From assembly GCF_001553565.1 (NCBI RefSeq), contig NZ_CP014228.1, forward strand, positions 2,666,001 to 2,730,000: a stretch of 64,000 bases of DNA, in the 5' to 3' direction. The DNA comes from Actinomyces radicidentis. Lineage in GTDB: Bacteria; Actinomycetota; Actinomycetes; Actinomycetales; Actinomycetaceae. Position numbers and translations under genes: made by a program. Shown piece after piece: positions 44,817 through 56,562 of this stretch; positions within the stretch are counted from its first letter, which is position 1; each line of letters opens with the position of its first letter. Below the pieces are notes generated by a model. The model had not been told where the DNA came from, searched no databases, and worked only from the letters and a program-made list of their open reading frames with translations.

Positions 44817-45530
44817 ATGAAGATCCTCATCGCGGGCGCCGGCTCCGTCGGCCGCTCCATCGCGCGCGAGCTCATCAGCCACGGCCACGAGGTCACTGTC
44901 GTGGACCGCTCCCCCGAGGCGATGCGCATCGCCTCCGTCCCCGACGCCGACTGGCAGCTCGCGGACGCCTGCGACGTCGACGCCCTCGCCGCCTCCGGCG
45001 CGGGCGACGCCGACGTCGTCGTCTCCGCCACCGGTGACGACAAGGCCAACCTCGTCATCTCGCTGCTGTGCAAGACGGAGTTCGCGGTGCCCCGCACGGT
45101 GGCGCGCGTCAACAACCCGAAGAACGAGTGGCTCTTCGACGAGACCTGGGGCGTGGACGTCTCCGTGTCGACGCCGCGCATCATGACCGCTCTCGTCGAG
45201 GAGGCGGTGAGCGTCGGCTCCCTCGTCTCGGTCTTCACCTTCCACCAGTCCGGCGCGCACATGCACGAGCTGACGATCCCGGACGACTCGCCCGCCATCG
45301 GCGAGCTGGTCAGCGAGGTCGAGCTGCCGCCGCACACGGTGCTGGCTGCGATCCTGCGCGACTACCGCCCGATCAACCCGGACCGGGACGAGCGCTTCGA
45401 GCGCGGCGACGAGCTCATCTTCCTCACCGCCCGCGAGGGCGAGTCGACCCTCGCGGAGATCCCGGAGATCTTCGCCCCGGACGAGGAGGAGGCCCCGCCG
45501 GCCCAGGAGCCCTCGGGCGACCTGGGCTGA
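44817..45530 (+). CDS. trkA: TrkA-type potassium uptake regulatory subunit (CeoC-like)
   Basis: 237 residues. GxGxxG in ILIAGAGSVGRS and acidic VVDRSPE mark the RCK-N domain; the C-terminal half has RCK-C features (HELTIPDDSPAIGELVSEVELP). An acidic Pro/Glu tail closes the protein. AGGAGG sits at the end of the upstream gene, with ATG 4 bases after its stop codon, so the two are coupled. Likely forms a hetero-oligomer with the first TrkA. Confidence 0.9.
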   Translation: MKILIAGAGSVGRSIARELISHGHEVTVVDRSPEAMRIASVPDADWQLADACDVDALAASGAGDADVVVSATGDDKANLVISLLCKTEFAVPRTVARVNNPKNEWLFDETWGVDVSVSTPRIMTALVEEAVSVGSLVSVFTFHQSGAHMHELTIPDDSPAIGELVSEVELPPHTVLAAILRDYRPINPDRDERFERGDELIFLTAREGESTLAEIPEIFAPDEEEAPPAQEPSGDLG

Positions 45531-45532
45531 GC

Positions 45533-45573
45533 GGCGCCCGTCGCTGCGGGTAGCGGGCGAGGAGCCGGGCGCC
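45533..45573. terminator. Terminator between trkA pair and DUF3159 gene
   Basis: GGCGCCCG (45533-45540) pairs with CGGGCGCC (45566-45573); an inner CGCT/AGCG pairing shortens the loop. It fills the 54-base gap of two convergent genes. Confidence 0.6.
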
Positions 45574-45584
45574 GGCGTCATCGG

Positions 45585-46313
45585 TCAGACGGCGTCGGCG
45601 CTCCCTCGTCTCACGAGGAGCCACACGAACCAGCAGGTGAGGGCGAACAGCGGCAGCCCCAGGGCGAGGCGGGCGACGCCGAGGGCGGAGACCGTCGCGT
45701 CGCCGCCCAGGTAGAGCGGGAGCTCGACGACGAGACGGAGCGCGAACATGGCCGCCAGGACGAGCGTGCCCAGGACGTAGCGCCGGCGTCGTCGCGCCTG
45801 CGCGGGGTCGGTGCGCCAGGCGGTCCACGACGGGGGCCCGGTCGGTGCGGACGACGCGTCATCCCCTCCGTCCGACTGCCCGGTCTCCCCCGTGCTCGCC
45901 TCCCACAGGCCCATGAGGACCCCGACGAGCGGCCACCGCGCGGCCACCGAGCCGAGGCAGGCGACGAGCCACACGGCGTTGATGACGAGGCCGGTCGCGT
46001 AGAAGTTCGAGGCGCGCCCCGACCGCCAGGCCCAGGCGGCGGACAGGACCGCGAGGACGGCGCCGCCGAGGACCTGCGTGAGCCCCTGGCGCTGGGCGAG
46101 GCGCGCCACGAGAGCGACGGCGCTCACTGCCAGCGAGGCGACGAGGGCGGGGACGAGCGCCGTCGGGCGCACCGCCATGATGACGACGAAGACGAGCGTC
46201 GGCACGGCGGACTCGACGACGCCGCGCCATCCTCCGACGGCGGCGGAGGCGTCGAAGCGATCGGCGCCGACGGAGGACAGGCCGGTGCCGGCGGGCCGCT
46301 CGACGCGGCTCAC
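45585..46313 (-). CDS. DUF3159 family membrane protein
   Basis: 242 residues with six hydrophobic segments (for example LVFVVIMAVRPTALVPALVAS and FYATGLVINAVWLVACLG) and a polar loop near residue 155. Matches actinobacterial DUF3159 (Rv2693c type). Unknown function. GTG 46313 overlaps the stop of the OB-fold gene as GTGA, the last gene of a DUF3710-OB-DUF3159 operon. Confidence 0.85.
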   Translation of the reverse strand: MSRVERPAGTGLSSVGADRFDASAAVGGWRGVVESAVPTLVFVVIMAVRPTALVPALVASLAVSAVALVARLAQRQGLTQVLGGAVLAVLSAAWAWRSGRASNFYATGLVINAVWLVACLGSVAARWPLVGVLMGLWEASTGETGQSDGGDDASSAPTGPPSWTAWRTDPAQARRRRRYVLGTLVLAAMFALRLVVELPLYLGGDATVSALGVARLALGLPLFALTCWFVWLLVRRGSADAV

Positions 46314-46678
46314 GCGTCGGGCCCCAGGATCTCGTAGCTGGGGTCGTACATGTTGGGGCGGGTGCGCCCGGCGGCGACCATGCCCTCGGCGGCGAGGTGG
46401 ATCCCGGGGCGGACGCCGGCGATCTGGCGTCGGCCGATCCAGACGAGGTCGACGGAGCCGGTGCCGTCGAAGAGCTGGCCGACGAGGACGGGCTTGTCGG
46501 AGGCGGGCCGGTAGGTGACGGCGCGCAGGACCCCGGAGACGCGGGCGCGGCGCCGCGGCTGGAGCTCGCCGATGGGGACGGTGCCACGGCGGATCGCCGA
46601 GACCTCCTCGTCCTGGGCGGCGAGGTCCTCGCGGCTGGCGCGGAGCCCGCCGAGCCGCTGGCGGAGGCGCTCGAGCAT
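46310..46678 (-). CDS. OB-fold nucleic-acid-binding protein (Rv2694c-like)
   Basis: 122 residues. Residues 1-30 form a helix; 40-118 form an OB-fold (ARVSGVLRAVTYRP, GQLFDGTGSVDLVWIGRRQI, GIHLAAEGMVAAG) like the RecG wedge or tRNA-anticodon OB domains. It lies 2 bases after the DUF3710 gene and overlaps the DUF3159 gene. Conserved in this order in mycobacteria. Ligand not known. Confidence 0.87.
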   Translation of the reverse strand: MLERLRQRLGGLRASREDLAAQDEEVSAIRRGTVPIGELQPRRRARVSGVLRAVTYRPASDKPVLVGQLFDGTGSVDLVWIGRRQIAGVRPGIHLAAEGMVAAGRTRPNMYDPSYEILGPDA

Positions 46679-46680
46679 GG

Positions 46681-47436
46681 TCAGCGGACCTCGGCGATGG
46701 TGGGGCCGGGCTCGAGGGGCTCGAGGCCCCGGAGGTCCTCGGCGTCGGGGCCCGTGACGGAGCCGGGGGCGTGCAGCGGGAGGATCTCGCGGGGCGGCCG
46801 GGCCTGACCGTCGCGGACGACGACGACGCCGTTGAAGACGTCGCGCGGGGTGCGCGAGGCCTCGTCGTCCACGGCGGCGGGGCCCTGGAGGACGCCGCGG
46901 AGGAACCAGCGGGGGCCGTCGACACCGAGGAAGCGGACGGGGACGCGCTGCTGCTGGCCGTCGGGGGTCTGGACGGGGACGCGGGCGGCGACCTCGGGGC
47001 CGTGCTCGCCCTCGACGACGCTGGGCTCGGCCTTGGCGCGCTTGAGCTCGGCGACGATGTCGGCGCGCAGCTCCTCCCAGACGCCGGCGGTGCGCGGGGC
47101 GGCGAAGGCGCGGAGCTCGAGGGTGGAGCCCTCGAGGACGAGGACGACGGCGCCGACCTCGACACCGGGGCGGGCGTTCTCGAGGCGCAGCTGCATGCCG
47201 TCGACGCCGGGGACGCGGACCGAGCCGAGGTCGATGAGGCGCTTGGAGTCGGGGGCGGGGGCCTCGGCGAGGTCCCAGGGGCCGGTCGGCTCCGTGGGCG
47301 GCTCGGCGCCGCCCTCCTCGACCGCGTCGGAGGTCGCTGCGTCGTCGGAGGCCGTGGTGGTCTCCGCCTCGATCGCCTCGGTCGTGGTGGCGTCGTCGGT
47401 GGCTTCTGCCTTCTTGCGGCGGGAGAACAGACCCAT
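46681..47436 (-). CDS. DUF3710 family protein
   Basis: 251 residues. Begins MGLFSRRKK as in most family members, followed by a Thr/Ala/Glu-rich disordered stretch to about 50 and then the conserved domain (RLIDLGSVRVPGVDGMQLRL, then VRFLGVDGPRWFLRGVLQG). Function unknown; conserved among actinobacteria beside the OB-fold gene. AGGAG precedes ATG 47436. In Mycobacterium a dut gene lies between this gene and the DUF4193 gene; here only 112 bases separate them. Confidence 0.88.
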   Translation of the reverse strand: MGLFSRRKKAEATDDATTTEAIEAETTTASDDAATSDAVEEGGAEPPTEPTGPWDLAEAPAPDSKRLIDLGSVRVPGVDGMQLRLENARPGVEVGAVVLVLEGSTLELRAFAAPRTAGVWEELRADIVAELKRAKAEPSVVEGEHGPEVAARVPVQTPDGQQQRVPVRFLGVDGPRWFLRGVLQGPAAVDDEASRTPRDVFNGVVVVRDGQARPPREILPLHAPGSVTGPDAEDLRGLEPLEPGPTIAEVR

Positions 47437-47548
47437 GTGGGCTCCTGGTCCGTGGACGGGCTTGCCGGCGCGGGGCCGGACGGTGGGTACGCGAGACCCG
47501 CGCCGGTGCGGTGCGCCTGGCGCGGGTCGGTGCTGGTTCGGGCTCGCC

Positions 47549-47854
47549 TCAGCCGGCGCAGTCGGTGCACACCGGGAGGCCGGTGGCGTCGTCGACGTAG
47601 GCGAGCTGGCTGCGGTGGTGGACGAGGAAGCACTCCGAGCAGGTGAACTCGTCCTCGAGCTGCGGGACGACGTGGACGCTGAGCTCCTCGCGGGAGAGGT
47701 CCGCGCCGGGCAGCTCGAAGCCCTCGGCGACCTCGTTCTCGTCCTCCTCGATGGCCTCGGAGGACTGGTCCTTCTGACGGGCGGTGAGCTCCTCGATGGA
47801 GTCTGACTCGGGCTCGTCGTCGTTCTTGCGCGGTGCGTCGTAGTCAGTCGCCAT
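47549..47854 (-). CDS. DUF4193 zinc-ribbon protein
   Basis: 101 residues starting MATDYDAPRK, the family hallmark. Acidic helical middle (ELTARQKDQSSEAIEEDENE), then a zinc ribbon with Cys72/Cys75 (TCSEC) and Cys96/Cys99 (CTDC). Universal in actinobacteria and placed near the principal sigma factor. Related zinc-ribbon proteins bind RNA polymerase, but that role for this family is not something I can show. An in-frame ATG seven codons upstream is possible but does not fit family starts. Confidence 0.9.
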   Translation of the reverse strand: MATDYDAPRKNDDEPESDSIEELTARQKDQSSEAIEEDENEVAEGFELPGADLSREELSVHVVPQLEDEFTCSECFLVHHRSQLAYVDDATGLPVCTDCAG

Positions 47855-47983
47855 GGCCTGGTCACTCTCTCTCATCGACGGCTCTCGGTGGCTCTCAGGC
47901 GGTGGGGAGGACCGCCGGGAACGGCGACGCGCGCGCGGGATGCGCGCACGCGGAGGAGCCGCCCCTCCGAGCAGGGCACGCGC

Positions 47984-47989
47984 ACCATA
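47984..47989 (-). promoter_or_regulatory. Candidate -10 (TATGGT) for the DUF4193 gene
   Basis: TATGGT on the minus strand in the 289-base divergent gap 47855-48143, about 130 bases before ATG 47854. No strong -35 is seen. The rest of the gap shows nothing recognisable apart from the sepH ribosome site. Confidence 0.35.
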
Positions 47990-48143
47990 GCACCGGGGGG
48001 AGCGGGCGGAAACTCCTGGTGAAAAGCCCCGGGACGGCTGTGGGCGAACACCTCGGCGACGCGCCCCCGCGCCGGTGGCCGAGCGGGACCTCCGGGCCAC
48101 GTAGGCTGTGCCCCGTAGGTGCGACAAGAGGAGGAACACCCCG

Positions 48144-49367
48144 ATGATCGAGCTCGAGCTCCTGGGTGCCAACGGCGGCTCCGTCGTCATGACCGACCAG
48201 GCCGGCGAGCGGTACAGCCTCGTCATCGACGACGCCCTGCGCGCCGCCGTGCGCCGCGACCGCCCCGCCTCGCTCCCCCGCCCGTCCCAGTCCCCCGAGC
48301 CCGAGGCCGCTCCGACGGTGCCGGCCCGTCCCAAGGACCTCCAGGCCCTCATGCGCGCCGGCGCCTCCGCCGAGGAGGTCGCGGACGCCACCGGGCAGGA
48401 CGTCGAGCACGTCCGCCGCTTCGAGGGCCCGGTCCTCGCCGAGCGCGGGTGGGCCGTCGAGCAGGCCCGCCTGAGCCGCATCGGCTGGGAGAAGGACTCG
48501 CCGCTCCTCGGTGAGCTCGTCGTCGACCGCCTCGCCACCCGCGGTGTGGACCCCGAGTCGCTCGAGTGGGACGCCCTGCGCGAGGGCCGCGAGCCGTGGC
48601 AGATCCTCGTCACCTTCTTCGAGGGCGACGTCGAGCGCAGGGCCACCTGGACGCTCGACCTCCCCGCCCGCACGGTCGCCGCGACCGACGACGAGGCGCG
48701 CTGGCTCACCGAGTCCGGTGCGGCCGGTCGTCGCCCCGCGGTCTTCGACCAGGACTCCGAGGCCCCCGGCGCCTCCGCCCAGGAGCGGGCCTCCCTCGGC
48801 CCGGTCCCGGCCGAGGAGCCCCCGGCCCCCGCCCCCGAGGCCGCCGACCTCGAGCACGACGACGCCGCCCGGCGTGATGCGGCGTCGGGCGACACCACCG
48901 GCTCGTCCGACCGGGTCGACTCGGACACCGACGCGCTCCTCGCGGACCTCGCCTCGAACCGAGGCCGACGCGTCGAGGTCGAGATCCCCGAGGACGACGA
49001 GGACGAGCCCGGCTCGCAGGGCGCTGGCGCCGCGGCCGACGACGAGACCAGCCCGCACGGCCAGGCCCGCGTCTTCTCCATGCAGGACCGCCGCCGCGCC
49101 TTCGCCGGGAACCACCCCGCGGGCACGAAGCTCCACCAGGGCGAGGAGGCGCCCGTCGAGCAGCCCTCCCCGGCAGGGCCCTCCCGGGCCGTCGCGTCCC
49201 AGGCGGGGATGGACGCCCCGACGGCGGAGGTCGCCGAGGTCACCGAGCGCGGGACCCAGGACGCCCTGCCGGAGATGCCCCCGGCTCCGAAGCCCAAGCC
49301 GAAGCGCCGCCCGCGCCGCTCGGTGCCCTCCTGGGACGAGATCGTCTTCGGTGCGAAGCCGGAGTGA
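48144..49367 (+). CDS. sepH: SepH cell-division regulator (DUF3071)
   Basis: 407 residues. The N-terminal DUF3071 domain (1-175; IELELLGANGGSVVMTD, then DLQALMRAGASAEEVADATG with a helix-turn-helix pattern and DVEHVRRFEGPVLAERGW) is that of SepH, which stimulates FtsZ assembly at division septa in Streptomyces and Mycobacterium. The remaining 230 residues are acidic, Pro/Ala-rich and disordered, ending in a basic stretch (PKPKRRPRRSVPSWDEIVFG), a conserved C-terminal feature. ATG 48144 has AGAGGAGGA upstream. Confidence 0.92.
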   Translation: MIELELLGANGGSVVMTDQAGERYSLVIDDALRAAVRRDRPASLPRPSQSPEPEAAPTVPARPKDLQALMRAGASAEEVADATGQDVEHVRRFEGPVLAERGWAVEQARLSRIGWEKDSPLLGELVVDRLATRGVDPESLEWDALREGREPWQILVTFFEGDVERRATWTLDLPARTVAATDDEARWLTESGAAGRRPAVFDQDSEAPGASAQERASLGPVPAEEPPAPAPEAADLEHDDAARRDAASGDTTGSSDRVDSDTDALLADLASNRGRRVEVEIPEDDEDEPGSQGAGAAADDETSPHGQARVFSMQDRRRAFAGNHPAGTKLHQGEEAPVEQPSPAGPSRAVASQAGMDAPTAEVAEVTERGTQDALPEMPPAPKPKPKRRPRRSVPSWDEIVFGAKPE

Positions 49368-49400
49368 CACCGGGGGCGCACCGCACGCGCCTGCGATGAC

Positions 49401-49430
49401 CTGAGGCCGTCCCGTTCGGGGCGGCCTCAG
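49401..49430 (+). terminator. Terminator of sepH
   Basis: 13-base-pair stem (one G-T pair) CTGAGGCCGTCCC-GTTC-GGGGCGGCCTCAG, 34 bases past the stop and followed by a pyrimidine stretch. Confidence 0.85.
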
Positions 49431-49513
49431 CCCTTCCCGGCAGCCTCGGCCACCCGCCCCAGGACGCCGTCGGCGCCGGAGCGCGTTGCGCCGCCGCCCG
49501 CTCCGAGCGCGGC

Positions 49514-50848
49514 TCAGGCCGAGGCGAGGAGCAGCGGGACGGTTGTCTCCGCGGGCGTGATCGACCCGTGGACGCCGGGCATGGCGATGGCGGACTCGGA
49601 GTGGACGCGCGGGTCGACGACGACCCACGTGCCCGCCATGGCAACGAGCACGTCCCCGAGGACCGTGGCGGCACGTGGCGACACGGGGCCGAGCAGGGTC
49701 TCGGCCTCGGTGCGGGTGCCGACCCAGGCGGCCTTCTCGCCAAGATGCTCGCGCCAGCGCTCGGCGACCTGCTGCGCGAGGTCGGCGTCGCCACCCGGGA
49801 CGTAGAGCTGGCTCATGCGCGGCTCCCCCGCGATCCCGGCGACGTGGGCCATGAGGTCGGGGTGGTCTGTGACGGTGACGCGGTGCTCGGCGTCGGTGTC
49901 GACCATGCCGTGGTCGGCGGTGAGGACGATCCGCGTGCCGCGCGGGACGCGGCGGACGAGCTCGGCCATGGCGGCGTCGAGGCGCTCGAACTCGCGGAGC
50001 CACTCCTGGGAGGTCCAGCCATGCCCGTGGCCCGCGTGGTCGAGCTCGCCGACGTAGAGGTAGACGAGCGGGGTGCCGCGTCGCAGCGCGGAGACCGCGA
50101 GGCCCGGGCGGTCCTCGAGGCGGTCGGCGCCGAGGTGCTGCGTGCCGCGCAGGCCGGCCTCGGTGAGGCCGGAGCCGGAGAAGCGCGCAGGCCCGATCGA
50201 CAGGGCGAGGGGCGCGGACTGGCCGGTGGCGTCGCGGGTGAGGGCGGGGTCGGGCTCGAGGCGTTGGAAGACGGTGGGGACGTCCTGCCAGGCGCGCGGC
50301 TCGGGTGCGCGGCCCTCCCAGGTGATGAGGCAGAGGTTGTCCTCGGCCCGCGGGACGTCGCCGGCCGCCGGGGACGGGAGAAGCGGGTTGCGCACGGAGT
50401 AGCCGACCATGCCGGTGACGCCGGGCAGGGCGCCGGTGCCCAGCGTGGTGAGGGCGGCCGCCGTCGTCGAGGGGACGCAGGTGCGAGCGGCCGGGCCGGG
50501 GCCGGACGGAGCCCCGAGCAGGCCCGAGCCGAAGGGCTCGGCGTCGGTGAGCCAGGAGCGCAGGGTCGGGGCGTGGCCGCGCCGCTCGCGGAGGAGCTCC
50601 AGGCCGAGGCCGTCGACGAGGACGACGACGGTGCCGCCGCCCCTCGCCGCGCCGCGCTCGGCACGAGCTCGGTCGAGGATCCCCCAGGCCCCGGCGGCGG
50701 TGCGGGCCTCCGCGTCGGTGAGGACGCCGGGACGGTCGGGCTCGCCCAGGCGCAGGCCGGCGCTCACGGCGGCGGCGCCGAGGACCTTCCGGAGGCTCGG
50801 GGCGTCCGCGGGCTCGATGGTGGGGGTGTTCGTACCCGTGGCGCTCAC
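49514..50848 (-). CDS. Alkaline-phosphatase-superfamily nucleotide pyrophosphatase/phosphodiesterase
   Basis: 444 residues. Metal-binding and nucleophile motifs: VVLVDGLGLELL (Asp), PSTTAAALTTLGTG (Thr nucleophile), ELDHAGHGHG and LTADHGMVD (metal Asp/His). This is the NPP/type I phosphodiesterase pattern. No signal peptide or membrane helix, so cytoplasmic. Commonly adjacent to DUF5998 and parC in actinobacteria. GTG 50848 overlaps the DUF5998 stop (GTGA). Substrate unknown. Confidence 0.87.
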   Translation of the reverse strand: MSATGTNTPTIEPADAPSLRKVLGAAAVSAGLRLGEPDRPGVLTDAEARTAAGAWGILDRARAERGAARGGGTVVVLVDGLGLELLRERRGHAPTLRSWLTDAEPFGSGLLGAPSGPGPAARTCVPSTTAAALTTLGTGALPGVTGMVGYSVRNPLLPSPAAGDVPRAEDNLCLITWEGRAPEPRAWQDVPTVFQRLEPDPALTRDATGQSAPLALSIGPARFSGSGLTEAGLRGTQHLGADRLEDRPGLAVSALRRGTPLVYLYVGELDHAGHGHGWTSQEWLREFERLDAAMAELVRRVPRGTRIVLTADHGMVDTDAEHRVTVTDHPDLMAHVAGIAGEPRMSQLYVPGGDADLAQQVAERWREHLGEKAAWVGTRTEAETLLGPVSPRAATVLGDVLVAMAGTWVVVDPRVHSESAIAMPGVHGSITPAETTVPLLLASA

Positions 50849-51438
50849 AGCTCGGCCCCCGCGGCGCGGGCGATGGCGGCGGACAGGGCGCGGGCGAAGG
50901 CCTCGGCGTGCTGGAGGGCCTCGTCGCCCTCGACGCCGGCGGCGACGCGCACGGCGATGTCGTCGGGCATGGAAACGCCGGTGAGACCGTGGTCGGCCTG
51001 GCAGGACGGGTCCCCGCAGGCGGCGGGCTCGAGGTCGAGGCGCCGCACGGCGCCCCAGGAGATCGCGATCGTCATCTCGGTCAGGCGTCCGCCGTGGACC
51101 GCCGGCGCGGCGACGCCGCGGGTGAGGGCGACCGAGCGGATGCGGCTGACCGGGACGGCCTCGGAGGTGGCGACGGCGGCCGGGGCGCCGTCCTCTCGCA
51201 CGGCGTCGTCGACGTGGACGATGAGGAGCCGCGTGCGGGTCAGGGCGAGGACCGTGAGGTGGCGGTGGACGTCGGTGTCGTCGAAGGTGGTCTCGGCCTG
51301 GACGAGGTCGCAGTCGACGGCCTCGCCCGCCAGGGACACGTCGAGCGTGCCGAGCACGAGCTCGGGGTAGTAGCCGGCCCGCGTCACCTCGTCCCGGAGT
51401 GCCTCGGGGATCCCGGTGGTCGGTGTCGTCGGCGTCAT
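50845..51438 (-). CDS. DUF5998 family protein
   Basis: 197 residues, including [18 protein letters not shown] near the N-terminus and [14 protein letters not shown], the Cys/His-containing motif of DUF5998. Helical C-terminus ([21 protein letters not shown]). Function unknown; conserved upstream of the nucleotide pyrophosphatase and divergent from parC. Start ATG 51438 best fits the family; ATG 51450 is possible. No Shine-Dalgarno. Confidence 0.82.
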   Translation of the reverse strand: MTPTTPTTGIPEALRDEVTRAGYYPELVLGTLDVSLAGEAVDCDLVQAETTFDDTDVHRHLTVLALTRTRLLIVHVDDAVREDGAPAAVATSEAVPVSRIRSVALTRGVAAPAVHGGRLTEMTIAISWGAVRRLDLEPAACGDPSCQADHGLTGVSMPDDIAVRVAAGVEGDEALQHAEAFARALSAAIARAAGAEL

Positions 51439-51530
51439 GGGCGCGATCATGCCATCGCGGACGGCCGTCACGCCCGTCACGCCCGGGTGTCGCTCCGGGC
51501 GCAGCGGCGTCATCCCGCGAGAATGCCCGC

Positions 51531-54068
<2,538 letters not shown>

Positions 54069-54085
54069 TCCCGGCGCGATCGCGC

Positions 54086-54127
54086 ACGGCGCCGTGGGCG
54101 CCCCTCTCCGGGGCTCCGCGGCGCCGT
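54086..54127. terminator. Terminator between parC and glycerate kinase
   Basis: ACGGCGCCG (54086-54094) pairs with CGGCGCCGT (54119-54127), with an inner GCCCC/GGGGC extension and internal loop, in the gap of two convergent genes. Confidence 0.65.
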
Positions 54128-54178
54128 CGTCGTCGGCGGTCGGGATCGTTCCCGGCCCGCACCACCCCGTGGTGCTGC

Positions 54179-55312
54179 TCAGGCCTCCCGGCCGGTCGAG
54201 TGGGTCCACAGCCGCAGGGCCGTGGCCGTCGAGCGCTCCGTGTTGGAGGCGGCGTTGGCCAGCTCGGTGGCGAGGTCCTGGGACTCGCCCTGCGAGTTGG
54301 AGATGACGGCGACGACGCCCGCGTCGAGGAGGACGTCCGCGTCGACCTTGACGCGGCCGGCGACGATGAGCGTCGGGACGCCCGCCTCCTTCGCCACGGC
54401 GGCGACGCCCGCCGGCGTCTTGCCCCCGAGTGTCTGAGCGTCGACGGAGCCCTCGCCCGTGATGACGAGCTCGGCGCCCTCGACGGCGTCGGCCAGGCCG
54501 ACGGCCCCGGAGACGAGCTCGATGCCGGGCTGGAGCTCGGCGCCGAGGAAGGCCAGGAGCGCGAAGCCCAGGCCGCCGGCGGCGCCCGCTCCCGGGCGGT
54601 CGGCCTCGTCCTCGTGACCGGAGGCGGCGGCCCAGCGGCCGAGCACCTCGTCCAGGAAGGCCACGTCCTCCTCACTCGCCCCCTTCTGAGGGCCGAAGAC
54701 GGCGCTGGCGCCCCGCTCGCCGAGGAGCGGGTTGTCCACGTCGCAGGCGACGTCGACCTCGAGGTCGTCGAGGCGATCGTCGAGGCCGGACAGGTCGACG
54801 GAGGCGACGCGCTCGAGCTCGGCGGGCGTGGAGCCGATCTCGGAGCCGTCGGCGTCGAGGATGCGAGCCCCGAGCTCGACGAGCATGCCGGCGCCGCCGT
54901 CGTTCGTGGCGGAGCCGCCGATCCCGAGCAGGAGGCGCGTGGCCCCCGCGTCGAGGGCAGCCTTGACGAGGCGGCCGACTCCGCGGGTGTCGGAGACGCG
55001 CACGTCCCGGTCCTCGGAGGCGATGATCTCCAGACCGGAGGCGCTCGCCATCTCGGCGACGGCGGTGCCGTCGGCGAGGGCGATCCTCGCGGTGACCGGC
55101 CGGCCGAGGGCGTCGACGGCGTCGACGTCCCGGACCTCGGCCCCCAGCGAGGCGGCGACGGCCTCGGTGAAGCCCTCGCCGCCGTCGGACATGGGCAGCT
55201 CGACGACGTCGGCGCTCGGGACGACGGCGCGCACGCCCCGGGCCATGGCGGCGGCGGCCTCCGCCGCCGTCATGGCCTCCTTGAAGGAGTCGGGAGCGAT
55301 GATGATCCTCAT
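54179..55312 (-). CDS. glxK: Glycerate kinase (GlxK/GarK family)
   Basis: 377 residues. Family motifs: IIIAPDSFKEAMTAAEAAAA at the start, ELPMSDGGEGF, LLLGIGGSATNDGGAGML, FGPQKGA and LVITGEGSVDAQTLGGKTP. Phosphorylates D-glycerate (2- or 3-glycerate) with ATP, feeding lower glycolysis. It starts at ATG 55312, 48 bases after the GNAT gene on the same strand, so they may be cotranscribed. Confidence 0.93.
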   Translation of the reverse strand: MRIIIAPDSFKEAMTAAEAAAAMARGVRAVVPSADVVELPMSDGGEGFTEAVAASLGAEVRDVDAVDALGRPVTARIALADGTAVAEMASASGLEIIASEDRDVRVSDTRGVGRLVKAALDAGATRLLLGIGGSATNDGGAGMLVELGARILDADGSEIGSTPAELERVASVDLSGLDDRLDDLEVDVACDVDNPLLGERGASAVFGPQKGASEEDVAFLDEVLGRWAAASGHEDEADRPGAGAAGGLGFALLAFLGAELQPGIELVSGAVGLADAVEGAELVITGEGSVDAQTLGGKTPAGVAAVAKEAGVPTLIVAGRVKVDADVLLDAGVVAVISNSQGESQDLATELANAASNTERSTATALRLWTHSTGREA

Positions 55313-55360
55313 GGTCCCATCCTCCCCCTCCCGGCCCGCGCCGGTGGCCGAGCGTGGGGC

Positions 55361-56428
55361 TCAGACGTCGAGGCCGTAGAGCACGGTGCCCCGCGTCGGC
55401 TCGTAGCCGAGGGCCTCGTAGAGGCCGACCGCACCCGTCGGGTTCTCGGAGTCGACGCCGGCGCCCGCGTACTGCATGCCGGAGTCCCGGTAGGCGCGCA
55501 TCGCCGCCGTCAGGAGGGCGGTCGCCACCCGACGGTGGCGGTACTCGGCCCCCACCCCGAGGATGTCCGTGTAGCCCTCGGTCCAGCCGAGGGCCTCCCA
55601 GTCCTGCTCGTAACGACTGGAGATGAGGTACCCGGCCACGCGGGAGCGGTCCCCCGAGCGGTCCAGCGCCACGAAGCTCCACGACGGCTCGAAGTACGGG
55701 CGGCGCTGCGTCCACTCGGCCATGGAGACCTGCTGCGAGCCCCACGCGTCCGCGAAGGCCGCGTTGTGCGCGCGGCGGACGTCGTCGTCGATCTGCGGCG
55801 TCCAGGGCTCGACGGTGAGGAAGCGGTCGGTCTCGATCTCGGGGATGTCGATGTCGAGGGGGCGGCGGACCTCGCGGTACCAGCGCCGCGGGGTGAAGCC
55901 GATGCCCTCGAGGATGCCGCGCCAGGTGGTGTCGTCGTCGAGGACGCCGGTGACGATGTGGGCCGGCTCGAAGGAGCCGCCGGAGACCTGGGCCCGGCCG
56001 ACGCGCTCGACTCCGATGAGGTGCTGGGCGCACTCGGTCTGCCAGTGGATGATCGCCTGGCCGATACCGCGCCCGCGGTAACCGGGGTCGACGATCCCGC
56101 TCATGGAGGCGTAGATCTCCGTCGAGGGGCGCAGTCGGACGATCGCGAAGGCGCGCATGACGCCCTCGGCGTCGCGCCCGGCCACGCCGGAGTAGACGGG
56201 GTCGGCGAAGTACTCCGCGGTCTCGACCTCGCTCGTGCGGTAGGGCGGGTTGTCGACCGCCTCGGCGCGTGCGACGAGGGCGGCCAGCTCGGGGTTGTCC
56301 GCCGGGCCGAGCGGGAGCCAGCTCAGGAGCGTCGGCAGGGCGGAGCGCGGCCCGGGCCGCAGCATCGACCAGGGGCTCGAGGCGCCGAGCCGGTGGGAGG
56401 AACCGTAGGCAGGAGCCACGTGCACCAC
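55361..56428 (-). CDS. Tandem GNAT acetyltransferase (MshD-like)
   Basis: 355 residues with two GNAT folds, the first ending around 205 (acetyl-CoA loop YRGRGIGQAI) and the second covering 210-355 (GVGAEYRHRRVATALL, then NPTGAVGLYEALGYEPTRGT). Both have recognisable pyrophosphate loops. The bipartite layout resembles mycothiol synthase MshD, but similarity is partial, so the substrate remains open. GTG 56428 is the first codon; the ribosome site is weak. Next gene upstream is parE. Confidence 0.8.
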   Translation of the reverse strand: MVHVAPAYGSSHRLGASSPWSMLRPGPRSALPTLLSWLPLGPADNPELAALVARAEAVDNPPYRTSEVETAEYFADPVYSGVAGRDAEGVMRAFAIVRLRPSTEIYASMSGIVDPGYRGRGIGQAIIHWQTECAQHLIGVERVGRAQVSGGSFEPAHIVTGVLDDDTTWRGILEGIGFTPRRWYREVRRPLDIDIPEIETDRFLTVEPWTPQIDDDVRRAHNAAFADAWGSQQVSMAEWTQRRPYFEPSWSFVALDRSGDRSRVAGYLISSRYEQDWEALGWTEGYTDILGVGAEYRHRRVATALLTAAMRAYRDSGMQYAGAGVDSENPTGAVGLYEALGYEPTRGTVLYGLDV

Positions 56429-56562
56429 TCTCGTCCGTCGGGAGGGGACCGCGCCGTCTCAGCGCGGACCCGCGGGGTCGCTCCCGAGGCTACCCGACGC
56501 GTGTGACGCGCACGTGCCGCCCCCGGCGCACCGCCCGGGCCGTGCGCTCGCCCCGAGGCGTT

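Noticed and set aside
47855..47875. Start of the DUF4193 protein seven codons further upstream (MRESDQA)
   Set aside because: Family members start MATDYDAP; the upstream ATG has no better ribosome site.
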